From Elephas maximus indicus (lineage: Eukaryota; Chordata; Mammalia; Proboscidea; Elephantidae): a stretch of DNA of 64,000 nt. Position 1 is the first letter of the stretch. Each line of letters begins with the position of its first letter. This document shows, in pieces, positions 45,190 through 57,800 of the stretch. The notes below the pieces were generated by a model. That model ran no database searches, was not told the origin of the DNA, and was given only the letters and a program-made list of their open reading frames with translations. The position numbers and the translations under genes are program-made. Location: positions 47,333,093 to 47,397,092 of the forward strand of contig NC_064821.1 of assembly GCF_024166365.1 (NCBI RefSeq), read 5' to 3'.

Positions 45190-46310
45190 CTTGTATAGCT
45201 TCAGCTATTTTTAGACAGCTCCAGAATCAATGACTCTCACCCTGGCTCAAGCTTCAACTTTGCATTTCCTATTGTCTGGTGATTATTTTTCCACTTGGAT
45301 GGTCTCCTGGCATCTCAAACTCTACAAACCAAACGCCTTGTTTCACTTATTTCACCCCCCTCACCTCAAACCAGTCCATGGACTAAGAGGATCACACTTC
45401 AAAAAGGACCATTTTTAACCCAAGTCACAACCAATATACATTCAAATATCATTGCCCATTTCTACATGTTTCTCCAATCTACATTCCTGTCCATTCAACT
45501 GGCACCACTATGCTTTCAGTCTGAAAACATCCAACCCATCCTGCATACCAGGATCAGACCAATATTCCTAAACTACAGCTCAAACTAAGATCGTCTGCTG
45601 CTCAAAAATGTTCAAAGGCTCCTAGGGACATTAAAAACTCCTTGGCCTGGCATTTAAGGCCTCCACAACATGGTCCTAATCTACCTTTTTCTAGCTTTTG
45701 TTGTTAGGTGCCCTTGAGTCGGTTCCAACTCAGCAAGCCCATGTACAATAGAATGAAACACTGCCTGGTCCTGTGCCATTCTCACAATTGTTGCTATGTC
45801 TGAGCTCATTGTTGCAGCCACTGTGTCAATTCATCTCATTCAGGGGCTTCCTCTTTGTTGCTAACCTTCTACTTTACCAAGCATGATGTCCTTCTCCAGG
45901 GACGGATCCCTCCTGATAACATTTCCAAAGTACACAAGGTGAAGTGTCTCACCATCCCCGCCTCGAAGGAGCATTGTGGCTGTACTTCAGCTGTGCTTCT
46001 TCCAAGACAGATTTGTTTGTTCTGGTAGTCCATGGTATATTCCATATTCTTCACCTTCTCTTTCTCTTACCTTCTCTTTTCCCCTGATCTGTTAGAATAC
46101 TATTTATCCTTTAAGGCCATCTCTTATGCTGCCTTCTCTGTGAACCCCTTCCCTACTATGAAAAATCAGAGCAGTGTGTTTCTATGTCCTGTGTTCTTAT
46201 TTGCCTCCCATCCTCCAAATCTTCTAGAGGACAGGACTGATGTCTGACTTATGTTTTTTTCCCTGTAGATCCTGGCATCATTAGTTCCTAATACTTGTTA
46301 AAGGGGCATT
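45190..46310 (+). repeat. L2 LINE 3' part, split by an RTE fragment
   Basis: ACTCCTTGGCCTGGCATTTA, GCCTCCACAACATGGTCCTA left of the RTE; CCATCTCTTATGCTGCCTTC, GTGAACCCCTTCCCTAC and ATCCTGGCATCATTAG right of it give L2 order. Confidence 0.7.
45697..46058 (-). mobile_element. RTE LINE 3' end fragment
   Basis: TTGTTGTTAGGTGCCCTTGA at its 3' terminus; AGCATGATGTCCTTCTCCAG and CATGGTATATTCCATATTCT follow. Nested in L2 within ERRFI1 intron 1. Confidence 0.88.
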
Positions 46311-48327
46311 GAGAAAATATCCTTCTCATTTAAAAAAAAAAAGGTAATTACTGGGGAAAAAACAAAGGTTTTTAAGGAATAAACATTTGCTGGAGTGATG
46401 AGATTGCCCAATAATAATGTAGCAAGTTTAGGATATGTAACACGCCAAAAAACTTTTATTAATTTCCAAAATCCAAAGTGGACAGTTTGCAGACTGGTAA
46501 AACTTACAGGTTTAAATGGCTAACAATGTAACTTTCTAAATTGGTTTCTGTTACTGTATATTTATTTGAAGCCAATGGGCGGTGCTTTCTGAAAACTGAA
46601 TTTTTTTACTTACCCACGATTCCCTGGATTACAATACACCTACAGTGTTTTTGCAGCTAAATTTAAGGTCACTTTCCTTAAAAAAAAAGTTACACCAAAA
46701 GCACACTGCACATTCTCTATTAAGGTAAAATCATATGCCTTTAGCTTGAGGATAGTGTCTTTGAAACTATTTTAAAAAAACCAGGCTGCCTTAAGACAGT
46801 AACCTAGATATGCTTACCTTGCCACCAGATCTCATTAATAAATCTCAGGAGAAATTCACAAGAGGAGGAGGGGCACATTTTTGTCATACAACTCATCCAG
46901 TTCTGCCCAGTGCTTCCTTATTTAAGAGTGTGATGTAATTTCCTTCTTTCAATCTGGTTTTAGAACCTGATTTCTGTTTATTCAGAGTGATAAATCATCT
47001 TTTCAGCTGCATTTAACAATTACCTATATAACTATTTTCATACCCAGAGAGATACAGGGTAACTACATTTAGAGCCAAATTTATAAAAAAAAAAAAGATT
47101 TAGGAACAAGACAAATTCCATGATTTTAGAAACCCTCAACTATACCAATGTCTGCGTATTTACCTTCATTTAAAAATGTATCTAAAATAATCACCTTTGG
47201 GAAAAATACAAAAACACAAAAACCTACCAATTTTATGAGTGTCTAAATTTTTAAATCACTAGTGGCCAAGCTTTTGATACAATGAACATTCAGCTTAGCT
47301 GTTTTATATAATTTAAATTTTTATTAGTAATCTGAGAAAATTACTAGTTTTATATCCATCTAATATACTCAGTGTTGATGGTGTTGTGTTATCTGATTTT
47401 GTTTACAGAAAGCAAAAGGACAATTTGCAGTTTCTTCAAAAACGAAGGCCACAATTCAGGATTTTTCTCAGATTTCATTTTAATAGGCTGTGATTTGAGG
47501 GCAGGGTAGGAAGGGGGGGGCAAGTTGAGAAAATTTCCTTCAGTAAACTGCTGCCATGGAAAGCATGCATAGCCTTTCAATTAAAAGCACAGAGGACATT
47601 TACAGTTTTTATATTAAGTTAATAAAATAATTAAAATACTTCTGCATGAATTCGAGCTAAAGTTGGTTTCAGTGAATAAAATACAGTTCAATGTGGCGAA
47701 GATGAACATTTTGTCGTGTTTGTAGCGCCGTTCCTCACAAGCTCTTAAACACGCCTAGCACATAATGGCCCACTTGTATGTGGTGAAAATTGAGGCAACA
47801 AGGAAAATAATTTATCTAAGTAGACTGGGGGAAGAAAAAGCTGAAAGCCAAAACTAAATCTCCAGACAGTCAAAAATCAAAGCTAAATGATACAATTTCT
47901 TAAATAATTTTGAATGCTTTTAAGCTAACTATTTGAAGAAATGGCAGGCTAAAGAAAAACCTATTTGTTCAACTATCATAGCATCATCAAGTCTTTCCAT
48001 TCACTTGGTGTCCTATGCTTTCAGTGTGACAGCAGAAAAGCGTAACAGGAAAATATTCTTTCGTCCTTTGTACTTTCCACATAGAGCACTACAATCAGTC
48101 AATACGTATACATACACACAGAGAAGGAAAAATATTATTCCCTTTTGACATACACATAATTGATTTCTAATTGTAAAATATAAGTGTATTCTACTTCAAT
48201 CTTAATGATGACAAGCACAATGGTTTAAGGATGGGAAGAGAGTTTTTAAAATTTCAGATTTATTTAACATGCATTTAACTCACCCAGTGAATGACCCCAG
48301 ATTGTGACAATGAATACAAAGCCAGTA

Positions 48328-48520
48328 AGAAACCTGATGGCACAACGGTTAAGTGCTCAGCTGCTTGAACCCACTCAGCAGCTACGAAGGAGAAAGACCT
48401 GGTGATCTGCTTCCGTAAAGATTACAGCCAAGAAAACCTATGGGGCACTTCTACTCTGTTCACATGGGGTTGCTATGAGTTGGAAACAGAAACCAACTCC
48501 AAGGCACGTAAGGACAACAA
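48328..48520 (+). mobile_element. AfroSINE, long type, with head deletion
   Basis: CACAACGGTTAAGTGCTCAG runs directly into CTGCTTGAACCCACTC, so the CTAACC...GTTTGAA part between the boxes is missing. Tail CAACTCCAAGGCACGTAAGG with AACAACAA. Confidence 0.88.
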
Positions 48521-48535
48521 AAACATAGAACAATG

Positions 48536-48782
48536 GCTAACACTCATTGGATACTTATCTGCCAGACATGAAGCGCTTTATGTGTATTAACTTATTTAAT
48601 CTTCTCAACAATCCTAGGAGGGGGCTGTTACAGGTATTACCCTCATTTACAGATGACAAGCTTGAGGCACAGAAAGTTATTTAGTCAATATAAATAGCTG
48701 ATGAGTGGTGGCTCCAGGATTAAAACCAGGGAGTTTGGCCTCGAAGTCCACTCTTCGCCATCGTACTACATTGCCTCTTTGG
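48536..48782 (+). repeat. MIR, nearly full length
   Basis: CTAACACTCATTGGATACTT, CTTATTTAATCTTCTCAACA, CTCATTTACAGATGACAAGC and CGTACTACATTGCCTCTT follow MIR end to end. Confidence 0.85.
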
Positions 48783-49254
48783 GCTCCTGCTCTTTAAACT
48801 GATGGGATAAGATGTGATCTAATACAATGCTCAACTTTTAAGGATAGCTCAGATATACTTTTTCAGGGGGATTTACTGCTTCGTAGTAGTTTGGGTGACC
48901 CTTAGCCTACTAAAGTTCCTGTTTTACTTCAACTCCCTCAAATTCTCCTATAAAAGTTATTAATTGTAGATTTGGCCTATGGATCCTCTAAAAAGGTCTA
49001 GGCATTAATTTTACATTCTATGACCACTTCAGACAATTTGGTTGTAGCCCTCAATCTTCAATGGTACACTGAAGCCCTACCACAATATAACCATTACAAC
49101 ATGGTATCTGCTATAACACAGGGCTGTGTTTATTGTAAAAACGGGTTACTGCATATACCCGACGGGCCTCCTTTTAATATAGTCCTATAGCATGGCTCCC
49201 AATGATGCCATTATAATCTGGCTCTGTTGTAAAATCCGGAATTTAATAATAGAA

Positions 49255-49445
49255 TACCTTTTATTTGTAAAGCACTCTACCAATTACAAAGCACTTTCTT
49301 ACACATTATCTCACTTGATCCTCAAAACATCCCTGTAAAAAGAGGCAGGGATTATAATCTCCATCTCGCAGATGAGGAAATGAAGTGAGGTCAAACATGC
49401 GCCTCACTGTGAGCAGAAAGGCTCTCCCAGCTCTTCTGCCCCTAC
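49255..49445 (+). repeat. MIR-family fragment
   Basis: CTCACTTGATCCTCAAAACA and CTCGCAGATGAGGAAATGAA. Confidence 0.7.
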
Positions 49446-49635
49446 AGTCCAGCATTTTCCCACACCTCACTGCCTTTCCTTTCTAAATATCTTCATTTAG
49501 GTAACAACCTCATTTCTCCTCCTAGATTCTTGTTCATAAATGGGGACACGAAAGCAAAGGACTGCTAGGAGAAATGCTCAAGACCTGAGCGCAAGTCAGT
49601 TGCAGAGACAGGAAAAGAAACTGAGTGTAGCTTCC

Positions 49636-49960
49636 AAACTGTTATAGGGCAAAGATGAATTTATTCTTTTCACAAATATTTATCAAGTACTTTTACTCTG
49701 GACTACATGGTATGCTAGGTGGGGAGGGGGGAGGGAAAGAGAGACAATAAATAAGCAAACAAACAAGTTCAAATTGTGAGAACTTCCAAGGAAATGAGCA
49801 GGGTACAGTAACAGGATAAGAAGGTAGTGGAGAACCTATTTACAAAAGTGACCAGGGAAGGCCTTTCTGAGGAGGTGACTTTTTCAACTGAAATCTAAAG
49901 GAAGAAAAAAAGGAAGCCATGAGAAGTTAGGTGAACAGCATTCCACGCAAAGGTAATAGT
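49636..49960 (-). repeat. L2-like fragment
   Basis: TTTTCACAAATATTTATCAA at the left, then GACAATAAATAAGCAAAC and GGGAAGGCCTTTCTGAGGAG, the antisense order of old L2-type repeats. Confidence 0.6.
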
Positions 49961-51024
49961 ATTTTTTGTTTGTTTTTAAACAACCTCTAACTAATCAAGT
50001 TTCACACTCTCTGGGTATTTAATAAGAGCTTTTGGATGTCTTCTAAATCCTTACCTTTCTACTGTTTCCTTGGTTAATCTGTAATGTTTTGTTGAATCAT
50101 GGCCCTTTAGAGTTGACAAGGATCCTAATTTATGTGGCCACAGTCACATATTTTAAAGGTATTAACTGAGGCCTGGAACACTGCAACTTACTCAAGGTCT
50201 TTTAGTAACACTGCCCAATTTTATTGTATAAGGAATTTCAACAAAGACTCCAAATCTCAGAATTTTTTTCCCCCTTCTGAAATCTGAATCCCCTACAAAC
50301 TTTTCTATACCTTAAAATTAATTCTCTCTTAAGTGAGTAACTCACATTCAGGACTCAAACTCACCCATTTTATCTACCTTTACAAAAAATGTGTTTATAC
50401 GGTGTGAATAATGCCAGAATACCACAATTGGACTGTGTTTATCTAGCGAGCTACTCATTAACTTTTATAAAGTAGAGCCAAACACCAGCACCAAAGGATG
50501 CTAAATGGACCCTGATGATGAGGTACCTATTCAAATTTATTTAGATTAAGAGCAGAGTTGTTTCTCTGGTAGAGGGAGCCTGAGACGTTCAAATTCCTGG
50601 AATTACCCTTGGCACCACCTTTTCCCTCCTCTGCTCACCTTTCTAAAGCAACCTGATGGTATGTAGACAATCAGGTCAGTTTCAAGCATGTTAGATTGCA
50701 CCTGTAATTTAGGCAACTTGCTTTTAAAAGCTACCATTACTATTAGCAGAAAGGAAGTATTACCTGGTTCAACTTCTGAGAAGCAGCAGTTAAGAATTCT
50801 TTCACACAAAAACTCAAGTCTACAGTATAATTAGATCTCACAAAAAAAGAGTGACCAGTATCTACTGTGAATCAAAAGCAGGAAAACACTTCATTAAAAC
50901 AGTAATTTCACCTGTCAAAAAAACATGAATAATTCAGTCATAAAAAAATTGAACAGTTTTGCTTTCCAACTTTTATGAGGGACTGGTCCAATCCTGCAGA
51001 GCCTTAAAATGTAAAATATGCTTT

Positions 51025-51120
51025 CGTGCAGTTATTTATCAACCATCAACTACGTGCAAGGCTGCAGAAGACCGCAGCTGTACAAGGCAGAGTTCCTGCC
51101 CTTAAGGAGTTTACAATCTA
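51025..51120 (-). repeat. L2-like fragment
   Basis: TGCCCTTAAGGAGTTTACAA preceded by a degenerate version of the L2 antisense end. Confidence 0.5.
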
Positions 51121-52685
51121 TTTGTTAAGTTATAAACTCTTAGTCCAAGACTTCTATCCTCTGTTAGCTAGTGTACACTGGAATAGACAGCTGAAAGTAA
51201 ACTTCTGTATTAAGTGACAAGTGGCAAAATAGTATCTTAAGTCTTATATTCATTTCCCTTCAGATTTGTTAATACCTGAAAAAGAGCTTGGTTGCTAACA
51301 CACTGGTAACCATTCATAGTCAGCCCGTTAAAGAGTAATCAGCTTCTTTTATTTTAGTCCTAGCAAAATTTGGCCACTTGCTCTATTAAGTACCTAGCCT
51401 TAAAACTGTATAATCACAGAACATAAAAAAAAAAAAAAAAAAATGCAGTTAAAAAAAAACCCAACATTAGATAATGGTGAGCTTAGATGTTTCAGTGTCA
51501 ACAAATGCAACACCCACTGTGTTTAGAGCAGATTTATAAAGCACAACACTTAGAACACTTGTTCTCCAGTAGAAAGAAAGAAAAAAAAAAAAGCATTTTA
51601 ACCTCACCTTTCTTCACCCCTGACAGTTGCCTAGAAACCAGTCCTGCCCTACCTGTGTTGCAGGTGTACCTAAAGTCACCAACACATCTCTTTTAAAGCT
51701 ACAGTCTCTTCTGACTACACTTAAGTTTATGACTAACAATCTATTCATATTTTTATCAGGCAGGAGCCTGGTTTCTTTCAAGCAATGATGAAATCCTAAT
51801 AAAGACTTAGCAAGCACCAATACAGCACCAATCATGGTTACGGAGTCATCTAATTTGTACAAACCTGCGATATCCAAATAAATATATATACACACGAGAA
51901 GTACCCAATAAACGTTCACGTTTTGAATACATCATTCTGCAGTCCCTTGTGAACCAGGATTTAGGACGTTCAGAGCAACGAATTATGCTCAAAGGGAGAG
52001 AACAGGCCATGGAACTAGTCAGGAGAATTTAAAAAATACTGACTGGGAATTACCATGGTGGCAAGGAGATAAAGCAAAGGACAGAGCAGAGACTACCGGA
52101 TTAACTGAGAATCAGAACTGGTACCAACCACGGGCAGCGATTATTACCGAGCCTCCCCCCACCCCCCGAGCTTTCAGGACAGGATTTAGGGAGCAAACAG
52201 TGTGGAATAGGGTAATACAGCCCCGATTAAAAAAAAAGGGCGGGCGGGGGGGACGACACAAAGCTGGCCATCGCCCACCCAGCAGCCCCGCGAGGCAGGC
52301 TCCGAAGCGAGGACCCCGAGGTGGCCCCCCAACCCTTCTCTGCAGGCTGGTCCAGGGCGCCCGGGTGCACGGCTCTGGCAAGGCAGGGGCGGCACACGAC
52401 CACGGCGGGCGACAGGGGAGTAGGCAGGCGCCGGGCACTCCCCCGCACACCGGCCGGGGTCGCCCCCAGGCCCCGGCACCGGGAGAAGCGCCGTCAGTGC
52501 GGGGCAGCCCCTTCCTGCCTCCCTCGGTCCGTCCGCCCCCGAGAAGACTCGGCGTTTGCGGCGACCCTTTCGTCCTGGGGTCCGCCCTGCGGCGCCTGGA
52601 CCCCGGCGCCCACCGCAGGCAGCTCCGACCCGGCGCAGCACGGCGCCACCCTCCCCGCCCCCTCTCGGCCCGCCAGGCCCCTTAC

Positions 52686-52726
52686 CCCGGCGGAGCGCGG
52701 CTGCCCCACGGCGCCCTGCCGCGCAT
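52686..52726 (-). promoter_or_regulatory. uORF 2 in ERRFI1 leader, spanning the exon 1-2 junction
   Basis: ATG at 52,726-52,724 gives MRGRAPWGSRAPPGE after splicing. Its TGA (41,825-41,823) overlaps the ATG of a third uORF (ATGA at 41,826-41,823), a geometry compatible with termination-reinitiation. Depends on the inferred splice junction. Confidence 0.5.
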
Positions 52727-52742
52727 GTCCGTCCCGGCTGGC

Positions 52743-52772
52743 TCAGCGCCGCGGGCTCAAGGGCCCGGACAT
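52743..52772 (-). promoter_or_regulatory. uORF 1 in ERRFI1 leader (9 codons)
   Basis: ATG at 52,772-52,770 encodes MSGPLSPRR and stops at TGA 52,745-52,743, all inside exon 1. Context GCGCGATGT has G at -3. Confidence 0.6.
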
Positions 52773-52867
52773 CGCGCAGGCGCCTCTCCGCACGCCTCGC
52801 CTGCTCTCCCACTCGCTGTGACTACTTCGCACTCGGCCGCCGTCGCCGCCGTCGCCGCCGCCGCCCC

Positions 52868-52873
52868 TATATA
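52868..52873 (-). promoter_or_regulatory. ERRFI1: TATA box of ERRFI1
   Basis: TATATA within GGCTATATAGGGGCGG on the minus strand, about 30 bases before the inferred start near 52,840. The inverted CCAAT at 52,928-52,932 lies 55 bases upstream, with G-rich Sp1-like text between. A TATA box in a CpG island suits an inducible immediate-early gene. Confidence 0.75.
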
Positions 52874-53560
52874 GCCTGTGGGGAGAACGGTGACGCCGCC
52901 ACACAGCGCCCCACCTCCCCCGCGGAGCCAATCCTGGACGCGAGCCTCTTAAAGGGGCGATGCCGCGGCTGAAGGCGTTTGCTTGGGGCCCAGTAGGGCG
53001 TCGCGCGGGCCCTGTGGAGAAGCGGCCTTTGTTTTTGGCAAAGTTTTTGTGGGCCGGGTGAGACGTCGTAATCTCACCTCCGCCGAATCCGAACGACAGC
53101 TGCCTAGCCCCGGGAAACCCCTTTACGATGACTTTTCCTCAGAAGTCTGCAGCCAGCCCAGTCTGAGCTGCGGTTCCAAAAACGGCACCCTGCGTCGTCT
53201 GGCGCGGAATTTCCCCTACTTTCCAGCCCTAGGGAGGCCTTTGTGTGCCCTCCCCTTCCATGGGCAACCTCAGCTGGGCAGGCCGCGGAAACCCGGAGAA
53301 AGCGAGGGGAGTCGTCCCGGCTCGGTGTGCAAGACAAGGCCTCGCGGGCCGCACCGAGGGAGGCACCGTGAGGGCCGAGGACGCCACGCCGGCGGGGCCC
53401 CGGGCCTGTGGGGTTGCCGGGCCTATTGTGTGCGTCCCCTGACAGAACGTTCGAGAATCAGTCGAGGCCAAACCTCAGGTCCCGTTCCACCTGGCCCTGC
53501 TTGCCTTCCATGGGCTTCCAGGAGGAGTAGCCCCAGTCCCCACGCCCGCCCCCCCGGAGT

Positions 53561-54319
53561 TCGCAGTCTGCTGTTTACTTTTCCGACCCACGCCGGTCTC
53601 GATGGCCGTTGGCCACTCGCCATCGGGGAGCCACTGATGCCCAAGGACGAAACACCAGCCAGCCGCGGAGGAGACTCTCAGGACGCCGGTGATGCAACTT
53701 AGGCTTATAGTTTAACCGTAAAATAAATACTACAAATGATAACAAACCATGAGTAACCAAAGTAAGAAAAAAAGCAAACAGACAGAAACCCTCCAGTTTT
53801 ATCCAGAACAAATCCCCTTAGCTGGCCCACTCCATTGAGTGGAAGCCAGGACCTCCCGTTGACCTCTTTAGACTCCTGAGAGCCCCTCCATGCACTTCTG
53901 CACTAACGCTGCATTGTTATACGCTTAGCACCACCTAATTCTGCTAGTTTAACATACAGAATGAGATTCGGACCTCATTGTCAGGTTAACCATTAACTCC
54001 GCACCCCATGAAATGATTCACCTACCCCCACACCTCCGTTATTTACTCACATTCTTTTAAATTAAATTCGAAGGCCTAATTTTGAATTGAAGGCCTTGAG
54101 AGGGGAAAAAAAAAACAAAAACTGAAGTATCCCCTTGTACTTTCTGAGTTGCAATATAAACAGATTTTTAACAGAAAAAAAAAAAAAAACTCTTACCTTC
54201 ATTCTGGTAGGCTCTTTATTTCTGGCCTAAAGGGGTTGTTGGGTCACTTTCATGCCCTAATACTTGGCAACAATTTAGTTATCTCACCATTCTGTTGATC
54301 TATGTTCTTATTGTCATTT
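53561..54319. other. Upstream intergenic sequence
   Basis: Composition falls from GC-rich to AT-rich; long A-run near 54,174-54,190. No gene seen. Confidence 0.5.
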
Positions 54320-54460
54320 AAGAGCTAGGTCTGCTAACCAAAAGGTCGACAGTTCAAATCTACCAGGTGCTCCTTGGAAATCCTATGGTGCAGTTCTTCT
54401 CTGTCCTTTGGGGTCGCTATGAGTATCAACTTAATGGCAGTGGGTTTGGTTTTGGGTTTT
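54320..54460 (+). mobile_element. AfroSINE, 5'-shortened
   Basis: AAGAGCTAGGTCTGCTAACC to CGCTATGAGTATCAACTTAA; the first 20 or so bases of the head are missing. TTATTGTC and TTATTGCC flank it. Confidence 0.9.
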
Positions 54461-56103
54461 ATTGCCGTATATTTAATGTTATTTTAGGGTGATGGAAATT
54501 AGCCACAACTAATTGCTGGTTTTCTTACCAAATTATTCGTTAAAAAAAAAAAATATTTTAATTGGTAGAAAAATCCAGATTCAATTTTGGTTTCATTGTA
54601 TAAAAAACTTCTGTTTCCTTTATATTTAGGCTCACCCATATTCTGTTATCAGAGTAAAAAAAGGATCAGCCTGAAAACTTGCCAGAGAACATCTTTTTAG
54701 ACCTCACAGCACAGCATTTACTGAATGGGGACATAGATGAGCTCAAGTTTCATCAAACAGGAACTCTAGTTACGCTATTTCAAGTCACTACAATGCGGTT
54801 GTAATTTGTGCTTTGGCCTTATTGGCATGATTTTACATTCCCCTATTCATAAAACAATGATAATCACTAGAGCAACAGTCAAACACACCCCTTCTTCAGA
54901 GAAAGAAGATCAGCAGGATACTCACTGTATGGTTGTGAGCTGTAGGATGTGCTAATGTTTTGGTAAATTATCAAAAGTTGTAAAATCACATGAGTAATAC
55001 ATGCTTAATGAAGTTTTTCTTCTGATCTATTTTGAACTTAACAAAATGAACATATTAATTTATTCATTTTTGGGAAAATAGATATAGCTAATGGCTTCCT
55101 AAATTCAGCTAAAAATTATATTCATATAAAGTGGTTTTCTCAGCTGTGGACAAATTACAGGAGAAAGTTTACACCCCCCAAATATTTAGGTAGCCTGTTT
55201 ATAATTTTTGTAATAACATTGATACACCCCTGATATTGTAGAATATTTTGGAAAGAGTTTAAAAGGAAAATACTAAACAACTTGAAGTAATACTAGTTTA
55301 TGGCATTTAGCAAGTGATCATTCATTGTCCTTTAATGGATTAGGACACTAGACTAGAGGTTTGGGGGAAATACCTCTTTTTATTGAACCTATCTTGTTTG
55401 AAATTGTCTCCAGTAAGAAAGAAATTTAAAGTCAAACAATGAATTTTACATCTCTCACAGTCCAATGGATTTTTGAGGCCATTTCACAAGAAAGTTATAT
55501 TAGCTGATTGCTTTTAATATAAAAACCCTAAACATAACATCTCAAACGTTAGACTTATGTAATATTGACCCACATTGTCACTTTTGCTCTCAGCCTTCTT
55601 TCAAGACTAGGCTGTCCTTGGAGTGAGAACAAGGATGAGGGTCTGGCTCAGAAACCTTAGAATCACAGATGCTGTCTTCCTGAGGACATTGCTCCTTTCT
55701 TTCCTCTAAAGTAATGACCACAAGGCAGCATGTAGGCGTAAATGTGCTTGCTGCACAGGGGCCTTATCACCCTTCCAAACTGATACTTTGATATTAATTG
55801 AATCTTGTGGTAGAGTACACACAGTTTTAGTGTTTATTCTTGATGGTAGATGTTTTTGTATTTCTCCTCTGCTTATAAAGAAATATTTTAAAATGAGACA
55901 CTTTTTCATTACTCTCTTAGTCCTAGAGCCTTTATTTGTCTGGACACGATATAAATGTGTACCATGCACCTTTTTTTTAAACACTAATTTGTAGATAAGT
56001 CTACAGTAAACAAATACATGCAAAATGGAAGAATTTCATTTTTGATAGGCCATTTGTTTAGTGTGCTGCATTTTATTCTGCAAACACTCATGCACAGTTT
56101 TAT
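54461..56103. other. Unassigned intergenic sequence
   Basis: AT-rich, no recognised repeat or gene over about 1.6 kb. The lack of AfroSINE or L1 here is notable for this window but not proof of constraint. Confidence 0.5.
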
Positions 56104-56264
56104 ATACCAAAAAAAAAGTGCTGTCAAGTTGATCCCGACTCGTAACGATCCAATAGACAGGGTAGAGCGGCCCCATAGGGTTCCCAAGGAGCAGCTGGTG
56201 GATTTGAACTGCCGACCTTTTGGTTAGCAGCCGAGCTCTTAACCACTGTACCACCAGAGTTCCA
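56104..56264 (-). mobile_element. AfroSINE, short type
   Basis: AAAGTGCTGTCAAGTTGATC to AACCACTGTACCACCAGAG. Confidence 0.92.
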
Positions 56265-56402
56265 TACATATATGGACACACACGTATATACATACATACA
56301 TACATATATATATATTTTACACATACACGTAGAGTCGCTATGAGTTGGAACCAACTCGTCAGCAACAAATACATATATATATGCATATATGTATATAACC
56401 AA
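56265..56402. repeat. TA/CA microsatellite containing an AfroSINE tail
   Basis: Runs of ACATAC and TATATA surround a plus-strand SINE tail at 56,331-56,378 (GAGTCGCTATGAGTTGGAAC). Confidence 0.8.
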
Positions 56403-56908
56403 TACATTTTGTAGATTATTTTAAAGCGTACGTACTGAATGCTTTAAAATTCATCCATGAGAAGTGCCACATCACAATAAAGATTTTCTCCATTGAGTTT
56501 TCAACCTTATCAATAATTTGAAAAGTAGTACAGAAAATATTTCTTTCCAGCTTTCCATTTTTCTCTTATTTAATTAGGGATACTACTCTTCTTTTCTACC
56601 TTTCCCCGTAAAACAAATTTTAAAAAAGTATACATAGTGTACTCAGCCTTGTGAAAAGACTGGGTGGGCTGCTTCAATTTATCAGTTAATTGTGAGTGTT
56701 AGGGCCAAGGTATAACTGCTTTTTTTGTAGTATGATTTTTAAACAGGCTATTTGTTTCTTTTTAATTGAGCCACTTTTCATTTACCTAATGCTCCCTTTA
56801 AGAATAGTTGGTGCTGTTGATGGTTATATTTCTAATCCTATTTTTTTGGTTATCTTATTTCTAGAAATTATAATTATGAGAACATTTTAAGTTGCCTGTA
56901 GACAATTT

Positions 56909-57067
56909 GGAGTCTTGGTGGCGCAGTGGTTAAGAACTTGGCAGCTAACCAGAAGGTTGGCAGTTTGAATCCACCAGCTGCTCCTTGGAAACCCTACGGG
57001 GCAATTCCGCTCTGTCCTATAAGGCTGCTGTGAGTGGGGATCCACTCGACGGCAACAGATTTGGTTT
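56909..57067 (+). mobile_element. AfroSINE, short type, with TSD
   Basis: GGAGTCTTGGTGGCGCAGTG to CCACTCGACGGCAACAG. The segment GTAGACAAT before and GCAGACAAT after form the target duplication. Confidence 0.94.
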
Positions 57068-57555
57068 TTACGGGCAGACAATATAAGTGTTCTGCAGACA
57101 GGACAATATAATAGGTACATGTTTACAGGACAGCTTTTTCAAGTTTCTTTTAACCAATCCGATTTTATCTTCAAGTTATAACTTTACACGCTCTCAAGCA
57201 AATGCTGTTATTTCCTATTAGCCGGCCAGTAGGGTGTGCTCTAGTTCCTTCCCAAATAAATAAATAAATTTAAAACATTAACGTGAACTCTTCAATAAGG
57301 GATTTCAGAAATATATTTTACTCCTTTATTGCCACCAACACAGATGAGGTGTGTTTATATCAATAGAAGCTAACAGTTCAGTATATACAGCACATATGGA
57401 AAGTCAAATTGTTATATAAAAAAAGGAAACTTGAGATGTTTACTCCTTTGGATTTAGTTCTAAAATAATTTGGTGTGATTTTACCAAATTGGTTCCTCGA
57501 TAAAAGGTATTTTAGTCAAGATAAAAGAATAATAAGAAAAATGGTGTAGCGAAGA
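57068..57555. other. Unassigned AT-rich sequence
   Basis: AAATAAATAAATAAATTT at 57,254-57,272; otherwise nothing recognised. Confidence 0.45.
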
Positions 57556-57800
57556 AGAACATATAGTTTCTGGAATCAGAGGACTTGAATTTGAATCCCA
57601 GTTCTAACACTCACCAGCTATATGTCCTTGGGCAAGTTACTTAACCTCTTGATGCCTTGTGAATATAATAGTGGTTATACTTTACACTTCATAGGGTTAT
57701 TAGATAAAAGAGATCATATATGTAAAAATGCTTAGAACAGTGCCTGGTCCCAATCAGGTTTAATAAATGTTAGATGTTTTATTATTATCATTATTATTGT
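57556..57800 (-). repeat. MIR, nearly full length
   Basis: GACTTGAATTTGAATCCCAG, CCTTGGGCAAGTTACTTAAC, CATAGGGTTATTAGAT and TTAGAACAGTGCCTGGTCCC in antisense MIR order. Confidence 0.88.

Larger units (their letters stand above)
41830..52685 (-). other. ERRFI1: ERRFI1 intron 1 (10.9 kb)
   Basis: Donor GGG/GTAAGG at 52,685 and acceptor TTCTAG at 41,830. Contains L2, MIR, two AfroSINEs and one RTE fragment, fewer young insertions per kb than the flanks. Stretches 41,830-42,740, 43,775-45,190, 46,311-48,320, 49,961-51,020 and 51,121-52,199 show no recognised repeat family apart from short A/T runs, and may hold conserved regulatory DNA that I cannot prove here. Confidence 0.8.
52686..52840 (-). 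other. ERRFI1: ERRFI1 exon 1 (non-coding leader)
   Basis: The 5' end is inferred from the TATA box; the 3' end is the donor CGGG/GTAAGG at 52,686/52,685. The spliced leader reaches the main ATG about 227 nt from the start. It contains the two uORFs listed below. Confidence 0.7.
52200..53500. promoter_or_regulatory. ERRFI1: CpG island over the ERRFI1 promoter and exon 1
   Basis: Strong GC enrichment with frequent CG dinucleotides from about 52,230 to 53,560, sharply unlike the AT-rich flanks. It spans exon 1 and some 700 bases on either side. It could also serve a divergent plus-strand transcript, but no spliced gene is visible there. Confidence 0.85.

Noticed and set aside
52186..53702. Long overlapping ORFs (up to 239 codons) on both strands around 52.2-53.7 kb
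   Set aside because: They lie in a GC-rich CpG island where stop codons are rare. They are Pro/Arg/Gly/Ala-rich in all frames, resemble no family, and overlap the non-coding ERRFI1 exon 1.
56265..56402. Regularly spaced ACATAC units considered as an array
   Set aside because: Plain microsatellite; no spacer-repeat structure. CRISPR arrays are not expected in a mammalian genome and none is present.
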